Positions 45,770 through 54,107 of a DNA stretch of 64,000 bases are shown piece by piece. The DNA lies in the NCBI GenBank assembly GCA_934317215.1, contig CAKREH010000017.1, positions 1 through 64,000 on the forward strand, written 5' to 3'. Position 1 is the stretch's first letter. Every line of letters starts with the position of its first letter. This stretch comes from an uncultured Roseburia sp. (GTDB lineage Bacteria; Bacillota; Clostridia; Lachnospirales; Lachnospiraceae). Under the pieces are notes generated by a model. The model ran no database searches, was not told where the DNA came from, and was given only the letters and a program-made list of their open reading frames with translations. The translations under genes were made by a program, and so were the position numbers.

Positions 45770-45838
45770 CTCTCCAAATAAATGAATTTTTAACTTTTCA
45801 TTTATTTGGAGAGAGCACGGCTTCTAAATGAAGCCGTG
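45770..45838 (-). promoter_or_regulatory. Two intercistronic hairpins after the binding-protein gene
   Basis: CTCTCCAAATAAATGAA / TTCATTTATTTGGAGAG (45770-45813, 17-bp perfect) and CACGGCTTC / GAAGCCGTG (45816-45838). No T-tract. They follow the binding-protein stop, as REP-type stabilisers do when a binding protein must exceed its permeases. Confidence 0.7.
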
Positions 45839-45857
45839 ACCTGACTGTAAAAATGAA

Positions 45858-47072
45858 TTACTTCAATGTTACAAGTTCATTGATCTCATCAAAAGTAACA
45901 GACTCACCAATAATCTGGTCTAATGTTTCTTTATTGTAAATTGGATTATCTCCGTTATCTGACTTATAAAACTCATCAAATGTAGCCTCGTCAGTTGCAA
46001 CCTGATAGTTTTGGCTGAGTGAGACTGCATTTCCCTGTTCATCACGGATTACATTTCCATTGATGGCATTTAAAACTAATGCAAATGCAGGACCTACAGA
46101 AGATGAATATTTACCGGCAAGATAGACAAGTTTTCCATTTGTGATAGCCTCTCCATTACTCTGTGTAAAGGAATCAATATCTGAGAACTCAATACCAGCA
46201 GCATTTAACTGCTGTGTAAAAAATGTTGTTGCCATTCCCACTGAAATAAATGCTTCCGGTTTTGCCTGAATTGCTGCATTGATCTCATCTGTTGTTGTAT
46301 CACCATAGCCCTGCAGATAAGAAACAATCTGGATATCCCCAGAAATCTTAGACAAATCCACGCTCTGATCAGTAAAAATCTTGCCCACTACTTCTCCCTC
46401 TTCTGTAGCACCATCATAGGAAAGTCCCAGACCGGAAAGTACACCCGCTACACGGTATACATGCATAGGATTTGGAATAAATGCCCCATAGATAGCAGCT
46501 GTCTTAATGCCTTTTTCCGCAAAGAATCTGCCCATTTCTACACCAGCTTCATACTCTGTATCCATGCTTGGTCCAACCTGACCAAGGAAGTACTCATTTG
46601 TCTTATATTTTTCAAACTGCTCCTGATCAAGAGTTCCAGCAGCAACCGCATAATAAATCTGATTTTCCTCACAGGTTTCAATCTGCAATGCACGATCATT
46701 ACTTGAAAGAGAGATGACTGCCTGATATCCCTGTGAAGCGAATTTTTCTATAGCAGACTTCTCGCTTGCCGCATCTTTAAGTTCATCGGTATAAGTAAAT
46801 GTCACACCATACTGATTCGCAACATAATCTTCATAATAAGTACGGAACCCTAATGCTTCCTCGCCACTAACATCCTGAACTAAAACACCAATCTTAGCAT
46901 TCTCTGCTGTCTTTGTCTCCTCCTTGACACTTGTATCACTCGTATCATTTGCTGTGTTGTCGCTGGCTGTATTGTCAGCTGTTTCTTTGCTGTTTCCACA
47001 ACCAACCAGCATTGTCAACGATATGGCAGCAACCAGTCCAAGGCTTACCATTTTCTTCATTGTACGTTTCAT
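45858..47072 (-). CDS. Sugar-binding lipoprotein of ABC importer
   Basis: 404 aa. Lipoprotein signal peptide with lipobox LVGC (C25), a Thr/Asp/Ser linker (~30-55), then a periplasmic-binding-protein type I fold (IGVLVQDVSGEEALGFRTYY, GYQAVISLSSNDRAL, AEFISVGMATTFF-like region). It captures the sugar or oligosaccharide outside. GGGAGGAATAATTT precedes the start. It stands between the two permease genes. The ligand is presumed a rhamnoside from context. Confidence 0.9.
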   Translation of the reverse strand: MKRTMKKMVSLGLVAAISLTMLVGCGNSKETADNTASDNTANDTSDTSVKEETKTAENAKIGVLVQDVSGEEALGFRTYYEDYVANQYGVTFTYTDELKDAASEKSAIEKFASQGYQAVISLSSNDRALQIETCEENQIYYAVAAGTLDQEQFEKYKTNEYFLGQVGPSMDTEYEAGVEMGRFFAEKGIKTAAIYGAFIPNPMHVYRVAGVLSGLGLSYDGATEEGEVVGKIFTDQSVDLSKISGDIQIVSYLQGYGDTTTDEINAAIQAKPEAFISVGMATTFFTQQLNAAGIEFSDIDSFTQSNGEAITNGKLVYLAGKYSSSVGPAFALVLNAINGNVIRDEQGNAVSLSQNYQVATDEATFDEFYKSDNGDNPIYNKETLDQIIGESVTFDEINELVTLK

Positions 47073-47109
47073 AAATTATTCCTCCCATTTCTCTTATTAA
47101 AATTTTATT

Positions 47110-47130
47110 TTTAACACGTTATGTGTTAAA
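47110..47130. promoter_or_regulatory. Small palindrome before the binding-protein gene
   Basis: TTTAACAC-GTTAT-GTGTTAAA, 8-bp perfect arms in the 70-bp gap between permease 1 and the binding-protein gene. Operator or RNA hairpin; cannot decide. Confidence 0.45.
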
Positions 47131-47142
47131 TTCATATTTCTG

Positions 47143-48108
47143 TTATCGCGGCAACATCTGCGAACGATAATTTGCACTTGCAACATAAACAACTACCAGA
47201 AAAAAAACAGCACTGACAATCTGTGTAATTCCATATCCAGATGTTGAATCAATCAGCAGATCCAGAATATTATTTAAAATAATATAGGAAAATCCACCGA
47301 CTACAGCCGCATAAATTTTCGATCTTGCACCTCCTGCGATTGGCATACCTCCAAACACGATAGCAACCATAATGTTCATCCCTATATCCCCCGCTGTCGT
47401 TGTTGTAACAGATGGGGTATAAACCAGCGTCATAAATGCGCCGATTCCAACGCCGATTCCCGCCAGAAGGAATCCAAGTATTGCATATGTATTGTATTTA
47501 ATACCGGAAAGCTGGGCGCAGATTGGATTTCCCCCAACAAACTTTTCACGTCTTCCAAACTTGGTGTAATCAAAGATGAACGCACATACTACCACCCATA
47601 TTACCAAAACTATAATTTTAAATGCGGATGTATCCAAATGCTTCACTACCTCACTCGGAATGCTGATTCCGCCTACTGCACCACCTTTTGTGGTAATGAT
47701 CTGTGATGCAATTGCAGACAAAACAGACATCATTGCCACCGTTGTAACAAACACCGGAATATGAAAAATGGATGCCAGCACAGAATTTAACAAAGAACAG
47801 ACAATTCCAGACAATAAAATCACAACAATCATTAATATAAAATTTTCAGTTGCATTATATGTCATTACCCCAAGTGTTGCTGAAAAAAGCGTTGCCGCAC
47901 CCAAGCTGATATCAAACGAACCTAATGTATAAATAAATATTGCACCTGTTGCAACAATGGATAATACAATACCTTCATTAAATATAATCTTGATATACAT
48001 ATCCAGGCGATATCCCTTACTGCTTACAATTCCACAAAATACTGCAAACAATACGATAAGTGCTGCAAACGGCAATGCACCTATCATTATTTTTTTACTT
48101 TTTGTCAT
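47143..48108 (-). CDS. Sugar ABC transporter permease 1
   Basis: 321 aa, same family as 44727-45731; about nine helices with SFDISLGAATLFSATLGVMTYN and KFGRREKFVGGNPICAQLSGI motifs typical of ribose-type permeases. Pairs with permease 2 as a heterodimer. GGAGGCTGGGAAAG precedes the start; 14 bp after the ATPase gene. Confidence 0.9.
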   Translation of the reverse strand: MTKSKKIMIGALPFAALIVLFAVFCGIVSSKGYRLDMYIKIIFNEGIVLSIVATGAIFIYTLGSFDISLGAATLFSATLGVMTYNATENFILMIVVILLSGIVCSLLNSVLASIFHIPVFVTTVAMMSVLSAIASQIITTKGGAVGGISIPSEVVKHLDTSAFKIIVLVIWVVVCAFIFDYTKFGRREKFVGGNPICAQLSGIKYNTYAILGFLLAGIGVGIGAFMTLVYTPSVTTTTAGDIGMNIMVAIVFGGMPIAGGARSKIYAAVVGGFSYIILNNILDLLIDSTSGYGITQIVSAVFFLVVVYVASANYRSQMLPR

Positions 48109-48121
48109 CTTTCCCAGCCTC

Positions 48122-49624
48122 CTATATCATGTACTCAATAATCTGTGAGTCAGAAAGATTTTTATTTCTCTCAAATTCTGCCGTAATCTCTCCGTCCTTC
48201 ATGATCAAAATCCGATCACTCATTCCAATGAGTTCCGGCATTTCCTCGCTGATCATCAGAATGGATTTTCCTTCATTTTTCAACTTAACCATAAGCTGAT
48301 ACATTGCCTGCTTTACACCAATATCCACGCCTCGTGTCGGGCAGTCCAGTATAAGAATTTCACTTCCGCAGCCAATCCATTTTCCAAATACGACTTTCTG
48401 TTTATTTCCTCCCGAGAGTTGTGATACCGCCTGATCTCTTCCAGAACATTTAATGGACAATTCCTCAATCTGTTGATTTACATATTTTTTTTCGCGATTT
48501 TTTAAAACAAGAAAATCTTTTACGGCAAATTTGCTCATTCCTGCAATTGATATGTTGTCTTCAATACTTGCATTCAAACATAATGATTCCACATCTCTAT
48601 CCTTAGACACATAACCCATACGTTTCTTCATCGCTTTTGCCGGACTGTCAATTACCGTTCCATCTGCCACTGAAACATTTCCTTCTTCTGGCTTTACTGC
48701 ACCAAAACATACCTTTCCAAGTGTATGCATTCCACAATGTGCCAGACCTCCGACTCCAACAATTTCTCCCCTTCGCACCTGGAAGGAAACACCTTTCAGT
48801 CTATCTGTATAAACAAGATTTTTAACATTCAACGCAACTTCCTGCTGTGCGCTTGCTTCAAAATCACTTCGATAATAATCCCCCTGCAGTTCTCGTCCGA
48901 TCATGCTTGAACGAATTGCACCCGCTTCAAACTCTTCTTTATTAAATGTTCTGATTATTTTTCCATCTCGAAGAACCGTTAAAGTATCACACACCTCCAT
49001 AATCTCATCCAGATCATGTGAAATAAAAATCACTGACTTATTTTCTTTGCGGAAACGATTCATAATATCATATAAAATTTCCCTTCCATCATGAGATAAG
49101 GCAGTGCTTGTCTCATCAATTACCAAAATCTGAGGCTGTTTCATCACGACCTTTGCAATCTCTACAAGCTTTCTTGTCTGAAAATCCAGCTGTTGCATAA
49201 GCATATCGCCAGTAATATCATTTACCCCAATTTTTTTCATGACTTCAGTTGCATCTGCATTCATCTTCCTGCGATTGATCAATCCAAACCTGTTTTTATA
49301 CCTCTCTGTCTCTGCCAGAAAAATATTTTCCGCAACTGTAATTCCCGGTATTGTTCCGCTTTCCTGAACGATCATTCCAATCCCCTTGTGAAGTGCATCA
49401 ATCATACTAAGAGGTTTCCAGTCCTGATTTTTAAATATCATCTTTCCACTATCGCATGCCTGCATTCCTGCTACAATGGAAGTAATGGTTGACTTTCCTG
49501 ATCCATTCTCCCCAATTAATCCCCGAATTTCCCCCGGATATACAGAAAGTGACACATCTTTTAAAGCCACTGTACTTCCGAATCTTTTATTCATGTTTTC
49601 AACTTTTAATATTGGTTCACTCAT
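48122..49624 (-). CDS. Sugar ABC transporter ATPase, double domain (RbsA-type)
   Basis: 500 aa. Domain 1: Walker A GENGSGKSTITSIVAG, Walker B ILVIDETSTAL; the usual LSGG is replaced by a QQLDFQTRK-like degenerate motif. Domain 2: the P-loop is degenerate (GGLAHCGMHTLGKVC), while SQLSGGNKQKVVFGKW and LILDCPTRGVD are kept. This asymmetry is usual for RbsA/MglA-type ATPases. Start at 49624 after GAGGTGATAAAC. First gene of the operon: ATPase, permease 1, binding protein, permease 2, GH3, GH78-like, MCP. Confidence 0.9.
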   Translation of the reverse strand: MSEPILKVENMNKRFGSTVALKDVSLSVYPGEIRGLIGENGSGKSTITSIVAGMQACDSGKMIFKNQDWKPLSMIDALHKGIGMIVQESGTIPGITVAENIFLAETERYKNRFGLINRRKMNADATEVMKKIGVNDITGDMLMQQLDFQTRKLVEIAKVVMKQPQILVIDETSTALSHDGREILYDIMNRFRKENKSVIFISHDLDEIMEVCDTLTVLRDGKIIRTFNKEEFEAGAIRSSMIGRELQGDYYRSDFEASAQQEVALNVKNLVYTDRLKGVSFQVRRGEIVGVGGLAHCGMHTLGKVCFGAVKPEEGNVSVADGTVIDSPAKAMKKRMGYVSKDRDVESLCLNASIEDNISIAGMSKFAVKDFLVLKNREKKYVNQQIEELSIKCSGRDQAVSQLSGGNKQKVVFGKWIGCGSEILILDCPTRGVDIGVKQAMYQLMVKLKNEGKSILMISEEMPELIGMSDRILIMKDGEITAEFERNKNLSDSQIIEYMI

Positions 49625-49648
49625 GTTTATCACCTCGTCTTTATAGAT

Positions 49649-49677
49649 ATTATAAGTTTTCATTAATTTTCATGTGA
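49649..49677 (-). promoter_or_regulatory. Activator-type promoter of the importer operon
   Basis: TATAAT (49654-49649) with a poor -35 TCACAT (49677-49672) at 17 bp, as expected for activator dependence. Inverted ATCTGTTT (49689-49696) / AAACAGAT (49765-49772) in the same gap may be AraC half-sites. Confidence 0.45.
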
Positions 49678-49861
49678 TTTTGTTTTTTATCTGTTTCACT
49701 TTAATTTTTAACTTTTTTATGTCTGCTCTTCTTTTCTTTCCACATCTTTTCAATCCGTCATACAAAACAGATTAAAAATTCAATGTTTTTATTGATTTTT
49801 TCATTACATTTATGTTTTAATTATTACAATATCTTATTTAGTTTTAAATGGGGGATTTTTT

Positions 49862-52357
49862 ATGTCAGAAAATTACGATCTTATTTCAGAAAATGATATG
49901 CACATGCCCATTCGCTGTATAATGCAGCGTTTTGATCATATTCGTTCACAAATGCATGACTATTTTGAATTATCAATGATTGTTTCCGGGAACTGTACAT
50001 TGCAACTGGATGATCATATATACAATTTAACAGAAGATGACGTGTTCTGTGTTAATCCACTCTCGCTTCATGAACTTCATGGTGTCAACTGTGTGATTGT
50101 AACCGTTTTATTCAACCAGACTTTGTTTGAACAGATTCTACCCGTTCCATTCCATCCTCGCTTTTTCTTTATCAGTACGATGACCGATAATCAGGAAGCT
50201 ATTGTCCAACTCCGCACTCTGATAGCGCACATTATCAAAACAAATGTTGATAAAAAAGATGGGTATGAATTACGAAACTGGTCTTATATCTACAATATTA
50301 TGGATGTACTGTATCGGAACTTCCGCATCAAACTCTCTACTGCTAAAGAAAAGAAAAATCACAAGTATGCTTTACGTATTTCCGAAATCTCACAGTTGAT
50401 CCAGCAGCATTACACGGAAAATATAACCTTACAAGAACTTGCTGATGCAGTCCATTTGTCCGTTCCATATCTTTCTAAGTTTTTTGTGGAATATTACGGA
50501 ATGAATTTTTTAAGCTATCTTAACCAATACCGCCTTATGCACGCAGTACAGGAACTCTCAACCACTGATAAGAATATTGATGAAATAGCGATTGACAGCG
50601 GTTTTTCCAACAGTCATGCCTTTGTAACTTTTTTTAAAAAGCAATACGGGATGTTACCAAAAGACTATCGCCGTGAACAAAAAAAGAAGAAAGAGAATAC
50701 TGCCCAACGTGTAGAACAACATAACTATATTTACGGATTAAAAAAATATTTGAAAGAAGATACATTTTTTCAGGTTGTATCTCCTGTGAAAAAAACTGAA
50801 ATTGAGATTTCTGTAAACGGAAGTTCCTATACTCTGCTTCACACCTGGAAAAAAATGATGACCGTTGGGCGGGCAAGTGATGTACTAATTTGTGATGTTC
50901 AAAAAATGTTAACACAGATTCAGGAAACAGTTGGATTTGAATATATTAAATTATGTGGCATCTTTTCTGATGATCTGCATATATACAATGAAACTGCAAG
51001 TAAAGTCCCGGTCTATAGCTTTTCTTATCTTGATAAGATTTTGGATTTTGTTATCGTCAATCACCTAAAACCCTGGCTTCAATTATCCTACATGCCGGAA
51101 AAACTTGCAAAATATCCAAACAGACGATTGTTTGGTGCAAATGTCAGCCAGCCCCACTCTGTCAGTGCATGGTGTCAGCTGGTCCATGAATTTTTGCTTC
51201 ACATCACTGACCGTTACGGGTTAGATACCATAAAGACCTGGAAATTTGGTCTATGGAACCAACCGAATACTTCTTCCGACCTATTTGGCTTTACAAACGA
51301 AAATGACTTTTTTCTATTCTATAAAAGCACTTATGATTGTATCAAGGATTTTTGCCCTGATATCGAATTTAGTCTTCCTCCAACCTACTACATTGTAGGC
51401 GAAAGCTATGAAAACTGGTATCTGAACTTTTTGGAATGGTGTAAAAAAAATTCCTGTCTTCCAGACTGTTTAAGTTTTACATACTACGACACTAAAATGA
51501 TTTCCGATAAAAATCATTCCAAGGAATCGTTTGGTTTTGTGTATGCAATGAGTCTTTCTGAATCTCCTGATGGGTTAAAAGATTTTGTTATGCAGGTTCT
51601 CCGTGAACGACGCCAGCTTGGACTTGGTAATATGCCAATCTACCTGTCAGAATGGAACAACACACCAAGCCAGCAGGATTTGCTCAATGATACATGTTTT
51701 AAATCGTGCTACATTGTAAAAAATATTTTGGAAAATTATGACCGACTAGATAGTTTTACTTATCAGGCTCTTACCGATCTTATGGCAGATGACGCTCTGC
51801 CCAACAAACTCTTTTTCGGTGGACTAGGTCTGTTCACGGTAAATGGAATTCCAAAAGCAAGTTATTATGCTTATACTCTCTTACGGCAGTTAGGAGATCA
51901 GTTTTTAGGACGAGGAGACGGTTATTTCATTACCCGTAAACACAACAGTTATCAGATTATGTTGTACAATTACAAACATTTTAACTATCTTTATGCCAAC
52001 GGAGAACGTTTTGATATGACAGAAACAGATCGCTATACTGTATTTGCAGATTCTGATCCAGTCACAATCGAACTATGTCTTTCTAATATTCCGCAAGGTA
52101 CATACAAAATTTCTGAGACTTATGTAAATCGAACACATGGGAGTTCTTATGACCAATGGGTTTCCATGGGTGGATTAGAACTTACCACTCCTTATGAATT
52201 TGACTTGTTAAAAAAAGCATCCTCTCCAGGATTCCATCAGAAGCTGATGCATATCGCTTCTGATGAAACCCTAAGATTGAATGCAGAATTAGAACTATTA
52301 GAGATTCGACTTATTCAAATCACACCTGTCATCTGCCCATCTGACGTTAGCAGATAG
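49862..52357 (+). CDS. AraC-family regulator fused to a GH39-like domain with altered acid/base
   Basis: 831 aa. N-terminal cupin-like domain (~15-110), AraC HTH pair (~165-280; ITLQELADAVHLSVPYLSKF, GFSNSHAFVTFFKKQYGM), then a GH39/beta-xylosidase-like TIM barrel (~330-700) and C-terminal beta-domain. In GH39 enzymes the acid/base sits in WNEPN; here it is WNQPN (Q467), whereas the nucleophile E597 in LSEWNN is kept. The domain is therefore probably a sugar-sensing pseudoenzyme rather than a hydrolase (inference). Divergent from the importer operon with a shared 237-bp gap. The start follows GGGGGATTTTTT. Confidence 0.85.
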   Translation: MSENYDLISENDMHMPIRCIMQRFDHIRSQMHDYFELSMIVSGNCTLQLDDHIYNLTEDDVFCVNPLSLHELHGVNCVIVTVLFNQTLFEQILPVPFHPRFFFISTMTDNQEAIVQLRTLIAHIIKTNVDKKDGYELRNWSYIYNIMDVLYRNFRIKLSTAKEKKNHKYALRISEISQLIQQHYTENITLQELADAVHLSVPYLSKFFVEYYGMNFLSYLNQYRLMHAVQELSTTDKNIDEIAIDSGFSNSHAFVTFFKKQYGMLPKDYRREQKKKKENTAQRVEQHNYIYGLKKYLKEDTFFQVVSPVKKTEIEISVNGSSYTLLHTWKKMMTVGRASDVLICDVQKMLTQIQETVGFEYIKLCGIFSDDLHIYNETASKVPVYSFSYLDKILDFVIVNHLKPWLQLSYMPEKLAKYPNRRLFGANVSQPHSVSAWCQLVHEFLLHITDRYGLDTIKTWKFGLWNQPNTSSDLFGFTNENDFFLFYKSTYDCIKDFCPDIEFSLPPTYYIVGESYENWYLNFLEWCKKNSCLPDCLSFTYYDTKMISDKNHSKESFGFVYAMSLSESPDGLKDFVMQVLRERRQLGLGNMPIYLSEWNNTPSQQDLLNDTCFKSCYIVKNILENYDRLDSFTYQALTDLMADDALPNKLFFGGLGLFTVNGIPKASYYAYTLLRQLGDQFLGRGDGYFITRKHNSYQIMLYNYKHFNYLYANGERFDMTETDRYTVFADSDPVTIELCLSNIPQGTYKISETYVNRTHGSSYDQWVSMGGLELTTPYEFDLLKKASSPGFHQKLMHIASDETLRLNAELELLEIRLIQITPVICPSDVSR

Positions 52358-52994
52358 AACAAATAGAAAGCAGATCTTTAAATGCCTGAATCGGATATGT
52401 CACTTGGCTATGACCTGCGGCATCTCCGATTCCAGCACTCTGAAAATCACCAGCATAAGCAGCATCAATACCGGCAAGCGCATCCTCTACGACCAGACAA
52501 TTTTCAGGTTTTTCACCAAGCATCTCAGCCGCTTTCAAAAATACTTCCGGATCCGGCTTTGATTTCGTAATATTCGTTCCGTCACTGATTGCATCAAAGT
52601 ATCCGTTTAATCCAATCTGTGTCAGAATCTTTTTCGTATTTTTACTGCTTGATCCAATCGCAAGCTTATACCCTCGCTGACGTAATATTTCCAGTGTCTT
52701 TTTTACCTCCTGCGACAGATCATCCGGAGACATCTTTTCCAACAGACGAACATAACTTTCATTCTTCCTTGCGGCAAGTTGTTCTTTTTCCTCCTGTGTA
52801 TATTCTCTTGATGCTTTCTCCAAAATAATGTCCAGACTTTCCATACGACTTACTCCCCGTAGTCTGCCATTAATTGTCTCATCGAAATAAATTCCTTCTG
52901 CGTCTGCCATTTCTTTCCATGCCTGATAATGATACTGATCCGTAAAGCATATAACACCATCCAAGTCAAAAATAATTGCACGTATTGTATTCAT
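52347..52994 (-). CDS. Beta-phosphoglucomutase-like HAD phosphatase
   Basis: 215 aa. HAD with helical cap: IIFDLDGVICFTDQYHYQAW (nucleophile Asp and acid Asp), RGVSRMESLDIIL cap, IGSSSKNTKKIL, SKPDPEVFLKAAE, and VVEDALAGIDAA. This pattern matches beta-phosphoglucomutase, which converts beta-glucose-1-phosphate to glucose-6-phosphate. No matching disaccharide phosphorylase is nearby. It converges on the AraC/GH39 gene with an 11-bp overlap. GGGGGTATCCT before ATG. Confidence 0.85.
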   Translation of the reverse strand: MNTIRAIIFDLDGVICFTDQYHYQAWKEMADAEGIYFDETINGRLRGVSRMESLDIILEKASREYTQEEKEQLAARKNESYVRLLEKMSPDDLSQEVKKTLEILRQRGYKLAIGSSSKNTKKILTQIGLNGYFDAISDGTNITKSKPDPEVFLKAAEMLGEKPENCLVVEDALAGIDAAYAGDFQSAGIGDAAGHSQVTYPIQAFKDLLSICSIC

Positions 52995-53033
52995 AGGATA
53001 CCCCCTTGTAAACTTATAGACTATGTATCTTTT

Positions 53034-53101
53034 TTTAAGATAACAAAAATAAGGACAGCTTTTTAGACTCTCATTCGACTAAAAAACTGTCCTTATTTTC
53101 T
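53034..53101 (-). repeat. 68-bp direct repeat B, terminator hairpin
   Basis: Second copy of 39663-39730 (two mismatches), same orientation, 13,371 bp away. Terminates the AraC gene 53109-54077 on the minus strand; one stem mismatch (GCT versus GTT) compared with copy A. Confidence 0.85.
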
Positions 53102-53108
53102 GCATTGT

Positions 53109-54077
53109 CTATCTTTTATAATGTTCTAACCGATACTTTCGCGGTGTCATTCCATATCTTTCTTTAAACTGCCGGAAAAAATAGCTCTGATTTTCATAAC
53201 CAACATCTAACGCAATCTCTTCCACTGACAAATCTGTCTCCAATAATAAATGTTCAGCTGTCTCAAACCGCCTGTGCTGCAAAAGTTCCTGAAAATTATA
53301 TCCGGTCTTTTGCTTGATGAGTCTGCTAAGTACCGTCATGGACTGATGGGTATCTGCTGCTATCTTGGTAAGATTTGCATTTTTGCAGTCACTGTTAATA
53401 TATCCAAGTACTGCCTGTACAACCGTCTCCTTATAATCCATGGAAGAATTATGGCTTAAGCTTTCAAGATGATTCAGCAGATATAAAAATACAAGTCCCA
53501 TAGAATACTGATTAATTACATCCTCATTTGCATGTTCATGTAACATGGAATCAATCATATTTTCCATAAGATTTTCTACCTGCGGATCTTCCTGCAGACG
53601 AAACAACAGATAATGGGAAACAGGATACTTCTGACGAAATGCACCAACAATAAATTCTGCAAGCACATTTTTCTCATGCAACATGGAAAGCGGAATCTCA
53701 AAAAATTCCGGAAGTGCGATAAAATTGATTCCAATGTCCTTGTATTCTGCACGGCGGATGGCATGGCATACCTGCTGGTTTAACATCAGCACATCTCCTT
53801 TATGCAGTGTCAGTTCTTTTCCCTCTATGATATGTGTGATGTTTCCCTGCACCACATACATCATCTCCACATAATTGTGTCTGTGCTCCGGAAAATCCAC
53901 AAACCGGCTATGCGGACGTACTGTGATAAGCCGTCCTCTTTTTAGCAGCAGTTCCCTGTCAATCTCACTGATCGATTCTTTTGCATACAATTGCTTTTCA
54001 ATATTTCCCTGTCCTGCCTGATATTTTTTCTCTTCTTCTGATATAATCATCAGTTCCTGTAAAAGCTGTTTACGCAT
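53109..54077 (-). CDS. AraC-family regulator with cupin domain (probable rhamnose regulator)
   Basis: 322 aa. Cupin sensor (~55-135; VDFPEHRHNYVEMMYVVQG, LHKGDVLMLNQQ) and C-terminal AraC HTH (~215-320; LTKIAADTHQSMTVLSRLI, VGYENQSYFFRQFKERYGM). It ends 8 bp before direct repeat B. If the 13.4-kb block is removed, this gene lies directly upstream of rhaB, as expected for a RhaR/RhaS-type activator. The role is inferred from position. Confidence 0.85.
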   Translation of the reverse strand: MRKQLLQELMIISEEEKKYQAGQGNIEKQLYAKESISEIDRELLLKRGRLITVRPHSRFVDFPEHRHNYVEMMYVVQGNITHIIEGKELTLHKGDVLMLNQQVCHAIRRAEYKDIGINFIALPEFFEIPLSMLHEKNVLAEFIVGAFRQKYPVSHYLLFRLQEDPQVENLMENMIDSMLHEHANEDVINQYSMGLVFLYLLNHLESLSHNSSMDYKETVVQAVLGYINSDCKNANLTKIAADTHQSMTVLSRLIKQKTGYNFQELLQHRRFETAEHLLLETDLSVEEIALDVGYENQSYFFRQFKERYGMTPRKYRLEHYKR

Positions 54078-54107
54078 GCGCTTGATTTCCTGTCTTCTAA
54101 AATCTTT

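Noticed and set aside
48122..49624. Degenerate second P-loop in the sugar ATPase as a sign of decay
   Set aside because: Asymmetric domains are normal in RbsA/MglA-type ATPases.
52347..52357. Overlap of AraC/GH39 and beta-PGM-like stops as a frameshift
   Set aside because: Both proteins end at natural family ends; an 11-bp convergent overlap is ordinary.
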